Of a stretch of DNA of 64,000 nt, positions 8,450-16,561 are shown one piece after another (positions within the stretch are counted from its first letter, which is position 1; each line of letters begins with the position of its first letter). The stretch is from contig NZ_JAGGLC010000001.1 in the NCBI RefSeq assembly GCF_017874235.1, positions 124,001-188,000 of the forward strand, given 5' to 3'. This stretch comes from Halolamina salifodinae. Its GTDB lineage: Archaea; Halobacteriota; Halobacteria; Halobacteriales; Haloferacaceae. A program made the translations under genes and the position numbers. Below the pieces are notes generated by a model. The model was given only the letters and a program-made list of their open reading frames with translations, was not told where the DNA came from and ran no database searches.

Positions 8450-8462
8450 CGCCTGCCGAACC

Positions 8463-8477
8463 GGGGTTTCTAACCCC
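8463..8477 (+). promoter_or_regulatory. Short perfect inverted repeat before uspA
   Basis: GGGGTT-TCT-AACCCC forms a 6-3-6 stem-loop between the end of the small gene at 8449 and the uspA start at 8502. There is no following T-run, so I do not call it a terminator. It could be an operator or part of the 5' region of uspA. Confidence 0.3.
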
Positions 8478-8501
8478 TGCCGCTCGCAACCCCTGAACGA
8501 G

Positions 8502-8957
8502 ATGTACGACGACATCCTCGTTCCGACCGACGGGAGCCCCGCCGCGACCGCCGCCATCGAACACGCCGTCGACCTCGCGAAGACGTACGACGCGACGATC
8601 CACGCGCTGTACGTCGTCGACGCCAGCGCGTTCTCCTCGATCGAAGCCGGCTCCGAACTCGTGATCGACGCGCTCGAGGAGGAGGGCCAGCGCGCCGTGG
8701 AGGAAGTCACCGACGCCGCCGCGGAGGTGGGCGTCGACGTGGAGACCAACGTCGTCTCGGGCACCGCCTACCGCCGCATCCTCGACCACATCGACAGCGA
8801 GAACGTCGACCTCGTCGTGATGGGGACCCACGGCCGCAGCGGCGTCGAGCGATTCCTCCTTGGCTCGGTCACTGAACGCGTCGTCCGTACTGCCGACGTA
8901 CCCGTGCTCACGATCCGCCACCAGGACGAGGAGGAGCAAGCAGCGGAAGCGGAGTAG
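8502..8957 (+). CDS. Universal stress protein UspA family
   Basis: 151 residues, one Usp domain. The beta-alpha Rossmann-like fold begins MYDDILVPTDGS, with the Asp that contacts nucleotide, and the ATP-binding signature GTHGRSGVERFLLGSVTE (108-125, G-2x-G-9x-G-S/T) is intact, so the protein probably binds ATP. An acidic tail EEEQAAEAE follows. The physiological signal is unknown. It is followed 52 bp later by the ferredoxin gene with its own A/T-rich promoter-like tract, so it is probably transcribed separately. Confidence 0.92.
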   Translation: MYDDILVPTDGSPAATAAIEHAVDLAKTYDATIHALYVVDASAFSSIEAGSELVIDALEEEGQRAVEEVTDAAAEVGVDVETNVVSGTAYRRILDHIDSENVDLVVMGTHGRSGVERFLLGSVTERVVRTADVPVLTIRHQDEEEQAAEAE

Positions 8958-9009
8958 TCGCGAACTCAGGCATAAACCCTTTTCTCGACTCCGCACCCAG
9001 CCCCGGAGT

Positions 9010-9357
9010 ATGACCGAGCACACCGTGGAGTTCGTCGGCACCGGCGAGACCATCGACGTCCCGGAGACGCGTCCGATCCTGCAGGTCTGTATCGAGGAGG
9101 GGATCGCCCAGGAGTACTCCTGTCGCGTCGGGATGTGTCTGGCCTGTTCCGCCGAGATCATCGAGGGCGAGGTCGAGCAGACCATCGTCGAGCAGCGCGC
9201 GCTGACCGAGGCGGAGGCCGAGAACTACGCGCTGACGTGCATGGCCCGGCCAAAATCCGACCTCAAACTCGACCGCGGGAGCTACCCGCCGAGCATCGAG
9301 GACGCCGAGGCCGACGCCGCCGACGGCGCGGGCGCCGCGGCCGACGACGACGACTGA
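9010..9357 (+). CDS. Plant-type [2Fe-2S] ferredoxin
   Basis: 115 residues. The cluster ligands follow the plant-type pattern C-x4-C-x2-C...C: Cys38, Cys43 and Cys46 in YSCRVGMCLACS and Cys77 in LTCMARP. A long acidic Ala/Asp-rich C-terminal tail is a haloarchaeal adaptation. The promoter-like tract CATAAACCCTTTT lies about 30 bp before the ATG. Only 8 bp separate it from the ferritin-like gene, so the two form an operon and the ferredoxin may supply or accept electrons for that protein; this is inference from position. Confidence 0.92.
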   Translation: MTEHTVEFVGTGETIDVPETRPILQVCIEEGIAQEYSCRVGMCLACSAEIIEGEVEQTIVEQRALTEAEAENYALTCMARPKSDLKLDRGSYPPSIEDAEADAADGAGAAADDDD

Positions 9358-9365
9358 TCGGCCAG

Positions 9366-9992
9366 ATGGACGGCGCCACGCTCCGCAAGCGAGTCGTCGC
9401 CGACAAGCGGGACGCGCTGGCACGTCTCGCCGATTCTGAACTCCTTCTCGCCCTCGCTGACGGCAACCCGTCCCCGAGACGGGTGCTCGAAGCCGCCGCG
9501 GACTCCGAGCACGCCGCCCACCGGACCTTCGCGCAGTGGGCCGAGGACGAGCCAAACGACCACGCACGCGACCTGTTCGAAGCCGTCGCGGCGCGCGAGG
9601 CAGAGCACCGCGAGCGCGTGCTGGCGGCGATGGACGGGGAGTACGAACCACGGGACGGCGGCGCACTCCACCGCTATCTCCGCGGGCGCGAGGGTGCGGT
9701 CGTCCGAACGGCCGCGGGCACGCTTGGCCGCGGCCTCGTCGCCGATCACGCGCACGCGCAAGTCATCTCTTACTTCGAGGAACGCGGCGACTCGGCACGC
9801 GCCTCACTGTTCCGCTTGCTCCGTGAGGAGACCGAGGCGGGCACCGAGCGCGGCCTGGATCTCCTGGAGACGCTCTGTGCGGACGAAACAGATCGGGCGG
9901 ACGCCCACGGCGTCGCCGGCTACACCGTGCAGATCGCCGTGGACGACTACGCCGACGCCCTGGAGCGGGGGCGCGGCGACGCCGGCCGGTGA
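9366..9992 (+). CDS. Ferritin-like / rubrerythrin-like four-helix protein
   Basis: 208 residues, almost entirely alpha-helical by composition. Helix pairs carry widely spaced Glu/His residues (ADSEHAAHRTFAQW and AVAAREAEHRERV) resembling the E-x6-Y/E-x2-H ligand pattern of ferritin-like di-iron proteins, repeated in the second half (VADHAHAQVISYFEE). It lacks a rubredoxin Cys4 centre, but the gene just upstream encodes a ferredoxin. A function in redox or iron handling is likely but the substrate is not identifiable. Some related haloarchaeal proteins are annotated only as hypothetical. Confidence 0.6.
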   Translation: MDGATLRKRVVADKRDALARLADSELLLALADGNPSPRRVLEAAADSEHAAHRTFAQWAEDEPNDHARDLFEAVAAREAEHRERVLAAMDGEYEPRDGGALHRYLRGREGAVVRTAAGTLGRGLVADHAHAQVISYFEERGDSARASLFRLLREETEAGTERGLDLLETLCADETDRADAHGVAGYTVQIAVDDYADALERGRGDAGR

Positions 9993-10066
9993 TCCCGGCG
10001 TTGTAGCTGCGTACGACCCAGCCCAACGTTGAAAAGCCTCGGCACGCAACTGCGAGCTTAGAGGGT

Positions 10067-10252
10067 ATGAGCGTGGGATTACTGAGTTCTCTCTCGGACG
10101 CGATCTCCGGTGGGTCAGACGGTGACGACGACGTGTTCTCCTATCAGTGCGCGTCGTGTGGCACCGAGTTCGACCTGCCCAAAACGCGCATGGTGGGCGT
10201 CCGCTGCCCGGACTGCCGGTCGATGGACGTCCGCGACGCCGACGAGCGCTGA
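10067..10252 (+). CDS. Small zinc-ribbon protein
   Basis: 61 residues. A Ser/Gly/Asp-rich N-terminus is followed by one treble-clef-like zinc ribbon with CASC and CPDC pairs (about residues 28-31 and 49-52), enough for one zinc. Such very small zinc fingers are abundant in haloarchaea and mostly uncharacterised; nucleic-acid binding or protein scaffolding is plausible. A GAAAAG tract about 35 bp upstream may be the promoter. Confidence 0.75.
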   Translation: MSVGLLSSLSDAISGGSDGDDDVFSYQCASCGTEFDLPKTRMVGVRCPDCRSMDVRDADER

Positions 10253-10378
10253 TCGCGTCGACGGCCGATCCGACGTTCGCTTCTCCGTTTTTCCGCTCTC
10301 GATAGCCGCAGCACCGGGGCGCCGAGTCGGGGGGGCCGCGATGGACAGCCATATGCGGGCCGATAGCCAAGACAGCGT

Positions 10379-11233
10379 GTGCAGTTCGTGGGCTACGACT
10401 CGGGCGACGTCGACGAGAACCAGAGGCTCTCGTCTGCCAGGGAGGGACACTGTCCCTCGGGCAACCGGAAGCCGGCGGCTTCCGGTGACAACCAGAACGC
10501 TTTGCGTTCTGGTGACGGCGACCTCCTCCTCGCCGATGATGGCGAGGTCGAGTACGTCGATCTGACGCCCGGCACCGAGATCGCCTACACGCTGGGAGAG
10601 CGCCACTGCGCCGGCATCGTCGACGACGACGGCCACACGGCCTGCGGCGCCGACGGCGCCCCCTACTGCGACCAGCACAGCCACGTCTGGGTCTGTGCAC
10701 GGTGTACCGGCGACTGTCTCAAAGACGAGATGGACTGCTTCGAGGACCACGCCGTCTACCTCGCGGCGTTCGCCCCCGACACGTTCAAAGTCGGCGTCAC
10801 CCGGGAGTGGCGCCTCGAAACTCGCCTGCTGGAGCAGGGTGCCGACCGCGCGGCCCACATCCGGACCGTCGACGACGGCCGCGCCGCACGGCGGATCGAG
10901 GCCGGCATCGCCGAACGCATCCCGGATCGCGTCCGTGTCCCCACGAAGATCGACGGCTTCGGGCGGCACGTCGACGAGGCGGCGTGGCAGGAACTTCTCA
11001 CGGAGTTCGACCCCATCGAGACGTTCGAGTTTGACTACGACCTTGACCTCTCGGGCCGGCCGGTGAGCGAGACGATGGCGACCGGTACCGTTCGCGGGGT
11101 GAAAGGTCGGGTTCTCTTGTTGGACCGCGGCGGCAGCACCTACGCCGTCGACCTGCGACGGCTGGTCGGCCACGAAGTCACCGAGGGTGCCACCGACCGC
11201 GAGATGCAGTCGAGTCTGGGCGCGTTCGGCTGA
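10379..11233 (+). CDS. DUF2797 family protein carrying an inserted hairpin array near its N-terminus
   Basis: 284 residues from the GTG at 10379. A Cys/His-rich module ([28 protein letters not shown]) probably binds zinc. It is followed by an alpha/beta domain ([14 protein letters not shown]...[18 protein letters not shown]) typical of DUF2797; the biochemical role of the family is unknown. Residues about 12-45 ([17 protein letters not shown] and onwards, with two S-G-D repeats) are encoded by four successive hairpins and look like an insertion between the first beta strand and the rest. The following TFIIB-like TTTAA tract at 11256-11260 belongs to the next gene. Confidence 0.75.
   Translation: MQFVGYDSGDVDENQRLSSAREGHCPSGNRKPAASGDNQNALRSGDGDLLLADDGEVEYVDLTPGTEIAYTLGERHCAGIVDDDGHTACGADGAPYCDQHSHVWVCARCTGDCLKDEMDCFEDHAVYLAAFAPDTFKVGVTREWRLETRLLEQGADRAAHIRTVDDGRAARRIEAGIAERIPDRVRVPTKIDGFGRHVDEAAWQELLTEFDPIETFEFDYDLDLSGRPVSETMATGTVRGVKGRVLLLDRGGSTYAVDLRRLVGHEVTEGATDREMQSSLGAFG
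10412..10512 (+). repeat. Four-hairpin intragenic element in the DUF2797 gene
   Basis: Four stems in a row. (A) GACGAGA/TCTCGTC (10412-10418, 10428-10434). (B) GAGGGACA-C-TGTCCCTC (10442-10458). (C) CCGGAAGCC-GGC-GGCTTCCGG (10465-10485). (D) CCAGAACGC-TTT-GCGTTCTGG (10492-10512). B-C and C-D are separated by exactly 6 nt, GGGCAA and TGACAA; C and D have 9-3-9 geometry and form a 27-nt period. The GGGCAA-CCGGAA...TTCCGG-TGACA order is repeated in gatE at 29635-29667. Confidence 0.85.
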
Positions 11234-11285
11234 TTGGCGTCCCCGAGGGCGACTGTTTAAGGGGGCGGCCGTGGAACCGGTAAAC

Positions 11286-12011
11286 ATGATTCCGCTCGAC
11301 GAAGCCGTCACGGCACGGCTGGAGTCCCACGGCGAGCGCTTCGAGGTGCTCATCGACCCCGACGCGGCCCTCGAGATGAAGCGTGGGGAGTTCGAGGGTG
11401 ACCTCGAGGACGTGATCGCCGCCGAGGACGTGTTCGAGAACGCCTCGCGGGGCGACCGGCCCGCCGAGAGCGCGCTCGAGGAAGTGTTCGGCACGACCGA
11501 TCCGATGGAGATCGTCCCGAAAGTCGTCGAACGCGGGGAGATCCAGATCACCGCCGAGCAGCGCAAGGAGATGGAGGAACAGAAGCACAACGCGCTGGTC
11601 AACAAGATCGCGCGGAACGCGGTCAACCCACAGATGGACAACGCGCCCCACCCGCCCGAGCGCATCGAGCGCGCGCTCGAGGAGGCCGGCTTCTCCATCG
11701 ACCCGATGGAGCCGGTCGAGGCACAGGTCGACGACGCCCTCGACGCGCTGCGGCCGGTGATCCCCATCCGCTTCGACGAGGTGACCGTCGCAGTCAACGT
11801 CCCGCCGGAGTACGCCGGGAGCGCCCAGGCGAAGATCCGGCAGTACGGCGACCTCGAACGCGAGGAGTGGCAGGCCGACGGCTCCTGGATCGGCGTCATC
11901 ACGTTCCCCGCGGGGATGCAGAACGACTTCTACGACATGGTCAACGAGGAGACCAGCGGGGAGGCCGAGACCAGCATCGTCCGGGAGAAAGACGACCTCA
12001 AGACGCGCTAA
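11286..12011 (+). CDS. sbds: Ribosome assembly factor SBDS
   Basis: 241 residues; archaeal homologue of the Shwachman-Bodian-Diamond protein, which acts with a GTPase in late large-subunit maturation. Three domains: the N-terminal FYSH domain ([20 protein letters not shown]...), a helical middle domain with [20 protein letters not shown], and a C-terminal ferredoxin-like domain ending with [18 protein letters not shown]. The ATG at 11286 lies 26 bp after a TTTAA box (11256-11260), consistent with a leaderless transcript; in-frame residues further upstream do not match the family. In many archaea this gene sits near exosome genes; here it does not. Confidence 0.95.
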   Translation: MIPLDEAVTARLESHGERFEVLIDPDAALEMKRGEFEGDLEDVIAAEDVFENASRGDRPAESALEEVFGTTDPMEIVPKVVERGEIQITAEQRKEMEEQKHNALVNKIARNAVNPQMDNAPHPPERIERALEEAGFSIDPMEPVEAQVDDALDALRPVIPIRFDEVTVAVNVPPEYAGSAQAKIRQYGDLEREEWQADGSWIGVITFPAGMQNDFYDMVNEETSGEAETSIVREKDDLKTR

Positions 12012-12121
12012 CCTCCGGGCGAACACACCGCCCTCCCCCGTATTTTTCGGGCAGCAGCAGGACTCGAACTCGAAGGTGTGGCAAAATTCGGCGGGCAGAA
12101 CCACCTTCGGTTTCCGACCGA

Positions 12122-12457
12122 TCAGGCGCGACGCCAGCCGACGTAGAAGCCGCCGGTGAAGCCGGCCGAGACGGAGACGGTCGAGAGGATGGTCTGGAGC
12201 CACGACGGCGGCGTGCCGGCGGCGGCGTCCTGTCCGGCGCCGACGATGCCGGCGGTGAGTCGGTCCCAGTCGACGGTGAGGATGCCGCGGGACTCGAGGA
12301 ACTTGAACAGGGCCATCTCGATGCCGACGAGTACGGCGATGATCTTGGCGACTTTCTTGGCGGCGAACCCGATCAGCGCGCCGACGAGCGCCCCGGAGCC
12401 GGCTTCGACGCCGAGCTGCCGGAAGTCCAGATCGAGCTGCAACACGAGGGGATCCAT
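12122..12457 (-). CDS. FUN14 family membrane protein
   Basis: 111 residues. Two to three hydrophobic segments with the FUN14-type Gly-rich first helix (SGALVGALIGFAAKKVAKII) and a terminal ATVSAGFTGGFYVGW-like segment ending YVGWRRA. In eukaryotes FUNDC1 is a mitochondrial outer-membrane receptor; the archaeal role is unknown. It converges with sbds and is followed upstream by a 360-bp non-coding region. Confidence 0.82.
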   Translation of the reverse strand: MDPLVLQLDLDFRQLGVEAGSGALVGALIGFAAKKVAKIIAVLVGIEMALFKFLESRGILTVDWDRLTAGIVGAGQDAAAGTPPSWLQTILSTVSVSAGFTGGFYVGWRRA

Positions 12458-12819
12458 AGCGGCTACTGGGTCGCTCGGCGTTAAGACGTTTGTGGGCCGG
12501 CAGCGAAAAATTAAGTCGCGAGTAAGCCCGCCCTACCCGAAAAAGTCGTCATCACAGGGGAAAGTTCAGTGATAGCGATGGTGGCGAAGTTCCATATCTC
12601 GACCCGACGGTCGCTGTGGTCACGCGCCGCCGCCGTTGCCCACGGCCACGGCGAAGTCTCCGCGGCGACCGCCATCGCGGTCGCCGGTCGCAAGCCGCGT
12701 CCTCGGTACGTCACACGACGGCGGCGTCAAGTTCCGTGCAGCGACTCGACGGTCGCTGCGGTCACGCGCCGCCGTCGGTCGTCACAAGACTCATACGCGG
12801 CGCCAGCCCACAAACAGCC
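12458..12819. other. 362-bp intergenic region with an imperfect direct duplication
   Basis: Between the FUN14 gene start and the cis-prenyltransferase start. No convincing gene; short frames on both strands are Arg-rich. It contains two related segments offset by 142 bp (about 12584-12632 and 12726-12774), listed separately. An A-rich stretch near 12505-12545 may hold the FUN14 promoter on the minus strand. Confidence 0.55.
12584..12774 (+). repeat. Imperfect direct repeat, about 49 bp, copies 142 bp apart
   Basis: Copies at about 12584-12632 and 12726-12774 share AAGTTCC, then TCGAC(C)CGACGG, and a nearly identical 28-mer beginning CGACGGTCGCTG and continuing GGTCACGCGCCG. Alignment needs no gap, since both sub-blocks have offset 142. 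The duplication lies directly upstream of the cis-prenyltransferase gene. Confidence 0.65.
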
Positions 12820-13749
12820 ATGAAGCAGTGGGTCAACCGTCAGGTCACCCGCGCCTACGAGCGGCTCCTCCGACGCGAGGGAGCAGGTGGCCCTTCCCAC
12901 GTCGCGATCATTCAGGACGGCAACCGACGCTACGCCCGCGAGCGCGGCGGCGACGCCGCCGAGGGCCACCGGGCCGGCGCCGAGACGACCGAACAGGTGC
13001 TCGAGTGGTGCCAGGATCTCGGCGTCAAGGAACTCACCCTCTATGCGTTCTCCACGGAGAACTTCAAACGCCCGCCCGAGGAGCGTGAACACCTCTATGA
13101 CCTGCTCTGTGAGAAGCTCACGAGCATCGCCGACAACGAGCGCATCCACGAGAACGGCGTCGCCATCCGCGCTATCGGCGAGATCGACCGCCTGCCCGAG
13201 CGCGTGCGAGGGGCCATCGACTACGCCGAGGCCGAAACGGCCGACCACGCGTCGTTCCGGCTGAACGTCGCGCTGGCCTATGGCGGTCGGAACGAACTCC
13301 TCCGGGCCGCTCGCGACGTGCTCGACGACGTGGATGCTGGCGATCTCGACCCCGACGCCATCGACACTGACCTCGTCGACGACCGACTCTACGGCCGGGA
13401 AGTCCGGGACGTTGACCTGATCATCCGCACCGGCGGCGACGAGCGCACCTCGAACTTCCTGCCGTGGCACGCCAACGGCAACGAGGCCGCGGCGTACTTC
13501 TGTGCGCCCTACTGGCCGGCGTTCTCGAAGATCGACTTCCTCCGGAGCATCCGCACCTATCAGTCCCGTGAACGCTCGTGGCAACGCACCCGCAGCGAGC
13601 GCGGGGCCGCCATCGTGCGCGCCGTCGCCGAGACGGAGTTCGAAGAAGCCCGGGGCGTCGCCGGCCGCCTGCGCGAGAAACTCCCCGGCGCGGCCGCCGC
13701 GGAGATCGACGCCGAACTCGACGCTCGGGGCACCGAGTCGGCTGATTAG
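12820..13749 (+). CDS. uppS: Cis-prenyltransferase (undecaprenyl diphosphate synthase family), catalytic-type
   Basis: 309 residues; would condense isopentenyl diphosphate onto an allylic primer to build the C55-C60 dolichol/polyprenol carrier. Motif I AIIQDGNRRYARERG holds the essential Asp33 and the diphosphate-binding Gly-Asn-Arg-Arg, and YAFSTENFKRP and ALAYGGRNELLRA are canonical. The last motif is unusual: IIRTGGDERTSNFLPWHANGN replaces the usual WQ...YSE with WHANGNEAAAYF. The start at 12820 is the first ATG in frame with the conserved N-terminus. A second homologue lies 730 bp downstream on the other strand. Confidence 0.9.
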   Translation: MKQWVNRQVTRAYERLLRREGAGGPSHVAIIQDGNRRYARERGGDAAEGHRAGAETTEQVLEWCQDLGVKELTLYAFSTENFKRPPEEREHLYDLLCEKLTSIADNERIHENGVAIRAIGEIDRLPERVRGAIDYAEAETADHASFRLNVALAYGGRNELLRAARDVLDDVDAGDLDPDAIDTDLVDDRLYGREVRDVDLIIRTGGDERTSNFLPWHANGNEAAAYFCAPYWPAFSKIDFLRSIRTYQSRERSWQRTRSERGAAIVRAVAETEFEEARGVAGRLREKLPGAAAAEIDAELDARGTESAD

Positions 13750-14420
13750 GTCAGGAGCCGCGCGAACCACGTCCGGACGCCCGGTGCGCCAGAATCAGAC
13801 TCGACCGCGACCGGATCAGTCGCCACGTCGAGGCTCGTCCGCTCGCTGCCGTTTTCGCGGGTCCAGACGATCGTTCCGGAGTCAGTCGACTCGGCGTCAC
13901 CGTGGAGGTCGTACCCCGCCGGCGCGCGGAGCGTGAATCGGTCGGTGCCGAGGTAGCGCGGCCCCTCGCCGCCGATAGCGAACGGGCTACTGGGCCCCTC
14001 CGGCGTTAGCGGCGTGAACACGACGGCGCCGACGTGACGCTCGGTCGCGCCGTCGTCACGGTAGCGGACGATGAGCGCCTCACCGCCCATCTGACTCCGC
14101 ACCTGCTCCGGATCAGCGATACTCCGGCCCATCGCCTCGTCGACGACGGCCCGGCGGAGCGACCCGTTCTCGGCGAGTACGTCGCTGCCGGCGGTGAGTT
14201 CGACTCGTGCTTCCCACGCCGTGGTGCCGTTCTCGTGGATCGACACCGTGAGTTCGCTCTCGCCGGCGGCGACGGCGGCGCCGTCGACAGTCGTGTCGAC
14301 CGAACAGACGCCACAGACCGGCGTCGGCGGCGCCCGCGCGTCGGCCACCGGAACCGCGGCGACGGCGGCGAGCGCGAGGAGGAGGACAACCGCGATCAGG
14401 GGGAGGCTGCGGGGACGCAT
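13746..14420 (-). CDS. Secreted or membrane-anchored hypothetical protein
   Basis: 224 residues. The N-terminus MRPRSLPLIAVVLLLALAAVAAVPVADA is a Sec-type signal. The mature part is beta-rich, has several N-x-S/T sequons (ENGTT, ENGSL, RENGSE) and a CGVC pair (in VCGVCSVDT) just after the signal. The C-terminus has a short hydrophobic TWFARLLT. No recognised domain. It overlaps the end of uppS by a few bases in convergent orientation and ends up between the two cis-prenyltransferase genes, transcribed behind neither start. Confidence 0.7.
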   Translation of the reverse strand: MRPRSLPLIAVVLLLALAAVAAVPVADARAPPTPVCGVCSVDTTVDGAAVAAGESELTVSIHENGTTAWEARVELTAGSDVLAENGSLRRAVVDEAMGRSIADPEQVRSQMGGEALIVRYRDDGATERHVGAVVFTPLTPEGPSSPFAIGGEGPRYLGTDRFTLRAPAGYDLHGDAESTDSGTIVWTRENGSERTSLDVATDPVAVESDSGAPGVRTWFARLLT

Positions 14421-14477
14421 AGCTGGCAGTTCGTCGGCGCGACCGTAAAGTTGCCCCCGGCTACTTCCCGCCCCCAA

Positions 14478-15086
14478 CTACTCCCCGAACCGACGCTGGC
14501 GGTCCTCGAACTCCCGGACGGCCCGGAGGTAGTCCCGCTTCCGGAAGTCCCGCCAGTTCACGTCAGTGAAGTAGAGCTCCGAGTACGTCGACTGCCAGAT
14601 CAGGAAGTCCGAGAGCCGCTCGGCGCCGGTCTTGATCAGCAGATCCGGCTCCGCCGGGAACACGAGGTGGTCGGTGACTGTCTCCTCGTCCACGTCCTCT
14701 GGATCCAGGTCGCCCGCTTCCACGTCCTCGGCCATCTCCTGGACGGCGCGGGCGAACTCCCCGCGCCCGCCGAGGCCGAGGTTGATCCGGATCGGCGCGT
14801 CCGCGCGCTCGGCGTCGTCGGGCCCCCGGACCGCGACCGGTCGGGGGGCGTCGATAGCCTGTAGCTCCCGTTTCAGCGTCGGGACGACCGCCTCGTCGAG
14901 CACCGACACCGAGACGGTGACCCGCTCGGCGCCGTAGTCGAACGCCCAGCCGAGCGTGCGCTTGAGGGTTTCGTAGGCGCCCTGCTCCAGCAGGTCGCGC
15001 TCGGTGAGCACCAACGCGACGTGTTCGGGGCCGTCGGCGTTAGCGAGGCGGTGGCGGAGGGCGAGGTAGGCGTCGTACGCTCCCAC
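14478..15086 (-). CDS. Cis-prenyltransferase-like protein lacking the catalytic Asp motif
   Basis: 202 residues, about a hundred shorter than its neighbour homologue. Its C-terminal half is canonical for the family: LGLGGRGEFARAV (103-115) and LIKTGAERLSDFLIWQ followed by STYSELYF (150-173). The N-terminal motif that normally reads HxAxIMDGNxRW is replaced by HVALVLTERDLLEQ (22-35), so the catalytic Asp and the Gly-Asn-x-Arg phosphate loop are absent. This pattern is like eukaryotic NgBR/Nus1, a non-catalytic partner of a cis-prenyltransferase. The adjacent full-length homologue (12820-13749) has the opposite pattern. Its start at 15086 is 122 bp from the divergent DUF92 gene. Confidence 0.82.
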   Translation of the reverse strand: MGAYDAYLALRHRLANADGPEHVALVLTERDLLEQGAYETLKRTLGWAFDYGAERVTVSVSVLDEAVVPTLKRELQAIDAPRPVAVRGPDDAERADAPIRINLGLGGRGEFARAVQEMAEDVEAGDLDPEDVDEETVTDHLVFPAEPDLLIKTGAERLSDFLIWQSTYSELYFTDVNWRDFRKRDYLRAVREFEDRQRRFGE

Positions 15087-15208
15087 ACCCCTGATTGCGC
15101 TCGTGCGCTCGAAAACCCTTCGCTGCGGCGGCCTCGCCGGATCACCACCAGCGGCAGGGGTCGGTGGCTGTCGGGAGCGTTAAGTACGCGTCGGGGGTAG
15201 CCGGCGAC

Positions 15209-16561
15209 GTGAATCGGACGCTCAAGCGCGACACGGGGTTCGCCGCCGTCTCCCTGCTCGCGCTCACCGCGCCGGTGCTGGGCTGGGCGACGGTGCTCCC
15301 GTTCCTCGCTATCGCGGGCGCCGCGGCGTTCCTGATCGAGGAGGGCCCCGCCTTCGAGCTGTTCGCCCGGCCGCGCGACTGGCAGTCCGGCCGACTCTAC
15401 GGCCTCGCGGCGTTCGCGCTGTCGGCGGCCGTTCTCGCCTTTCTCGCGGCGCCGCCGCCCGCCGTCGCCGCCACCTACACCATGCCGCTGCCGGCGTTCG
15501 CCGCGAGCGTCGTCACCGTCGGCGTCGGCACCCTCGGCGCCACCGCACTCCGCGAGCGAGTCGACGAGGCGTTCATCATCATTTCGGCGTTCGCCGTTGC
15601 CGGCTTCGTCGCCGCGCTGCTGGCGCAGATGCTCGTCGTCGCCCTCGGGAACTCCCCCGTTGGCGTCGGTAGCGTCGACGCCGTCGGCCTCCCGACCGTG
15701 ACGTTCCACGCCGCGCTGGCGGCGCTCGTGGGCGCGCTGACTCGCTCGCTGCTCTCGGCTGACGACCGCGCGGCAGCGACGTTCGCCGTCGGCGCGTCGA
15801 TGCTCGTGATCGGCGCGCTCTCCCAGCCGGTCCACATGGTCGACGTTGGGCTGGCGCTGGGCGTCGCCCTCTTTTTGGGCATCGTCACCTACGCCACCGG
15901 CACGGCCTCCGTCGAGGGGATGCTCTCGGGCGTGCTGCTCTGCCTGGTCACTATCGTCCTCGGCGGGCCGGGCTGGTTCGCGCTCCTCCTGACCTTCTTC
16001 GGTCTCGGCACGCTCTCGACGAAGTTCCGCTACGAGGACAAAGCCCAACGCGGCGTCGCCGAGGAGAACGAGGGCGCCCGAGGGTTGGGGAACGTGCTCG
16101 GCAACGCCGCCATCGCGCTGCTGGCAGTGGTGGGCTTCGCCGCGGCGGGCGACCTCCCGGTCGATCCGGACCTGTTCCGGGTCGCGTTCGCGGGGTCGCT
16201 GGCGGCCGCGATGGGTGACACGCTCTCCAGCGAGATCGGGGGGCTGTTCGACAAGCCACGGCTGGTCACGACCGGCGAGCGCGTGCCACCCGGCACTGAC
16301 GGCGGCGTCACCTGGCAGGGCGAACTCGCCGGACTCGTCGGCGCCGCGCTCGTCGGTGTGTTGGCGAGCATGCTGCTCGCCGTCTCCGCGCCGATGCCGT
16401 GGCTCGTCGCCATCGTCGCCGCCGGCGGTCTCGCGGGGATGACCGTCGACAGCCTGCTGGGGGCGACCGTCGAGGGCGACCGCATCGAGAACGAGACGGT
16501 GAACCTGCTCGCGACGCTCGCGGGCGCGCTGGCGAGCGTGCTGCTCCTGTTGCTCGCGTGA
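15209..16561 (+). CDS. DUF92 family integral membrane protein (TIGR00297-like)
   Basis: 450 residues from the GTG at 15209 (NRTLKRDTGFAAVS), with about 12 hydrophobic segments. DUF92 includes plant VTE6, a phytyl-phosphate kinase, and other prenol-phosphate-metabolising membrane proteins. The C-terminal half has the characteristic FGLGTLSTKFRYEDK, GDTLSSEIGGLF and GMTVDSLLGATVEG motifs, whose Asp/Glu/Ser-Lys residues resemble CDP-alcohol/polyprenol kinase motifs. Being divergent from a cis-prenyltransferase homologue suggests a role in polyprenol or isoprenoid alcohol phosphate metabolism (inference). Its stop overlaps the next gene's GTG start. Confidence 0.82.
   Translation: MNRTLKRDTGFAAVSLLALTAPVLGWATVLPFLAIAGAAAFLIEEGPAFELFARPRDWQSGRLYGLAAFALSAAVLAFLAAPPPAVAATYTMPLPAFAASVVTVGVGTLGATALRERVDEAFIIISAFAVAGFVAALLAQMLVVALGNSPVGVGSVDAVGLPTVTFHAALAALVGALTRSLLSADDRAAATFAVGASMLVIGALSQPVHMVDVGLALGVALFLGIVTYATGTASVEGMLSGVLLCLVTIVLGGPGWFALLLTFFGLGTLSTKFRYEDKAQRGVAEENEGARGLGNVLGNAAIALLAVVGFAAAGDLPVDPDLFRVAFAGSLAAAMGDTLSSEIGGLFDKPRLVTTGERVPPGTDGGVTWQGELAGLVGAALVGVLASMLLAVSAPMPWLVAIVAAGGLAGMTVDSLLGATVEGDRIENETVNLLATLAGALASVLLLLLA

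Noticed and set aside
10115-11902. A 595-codon minus-strand frame opposite the DUF2797 and sbds genes
   Set aside because: Antisense of two well-supported genes; Ser/Arg-rich with no domain.
12041-12110. tRNA-like T-arm sequence (minus strand GAGTTCGAGTCCTGC)
   Set aside because: No matching acceptor, D-stem or anticodon stem could be built around it.
12511-12714. Small minus-strand frame in the intergenic region before uppS
   Set aside because: Composition is not protein-like and it lies across the duplicated non-coding segment.
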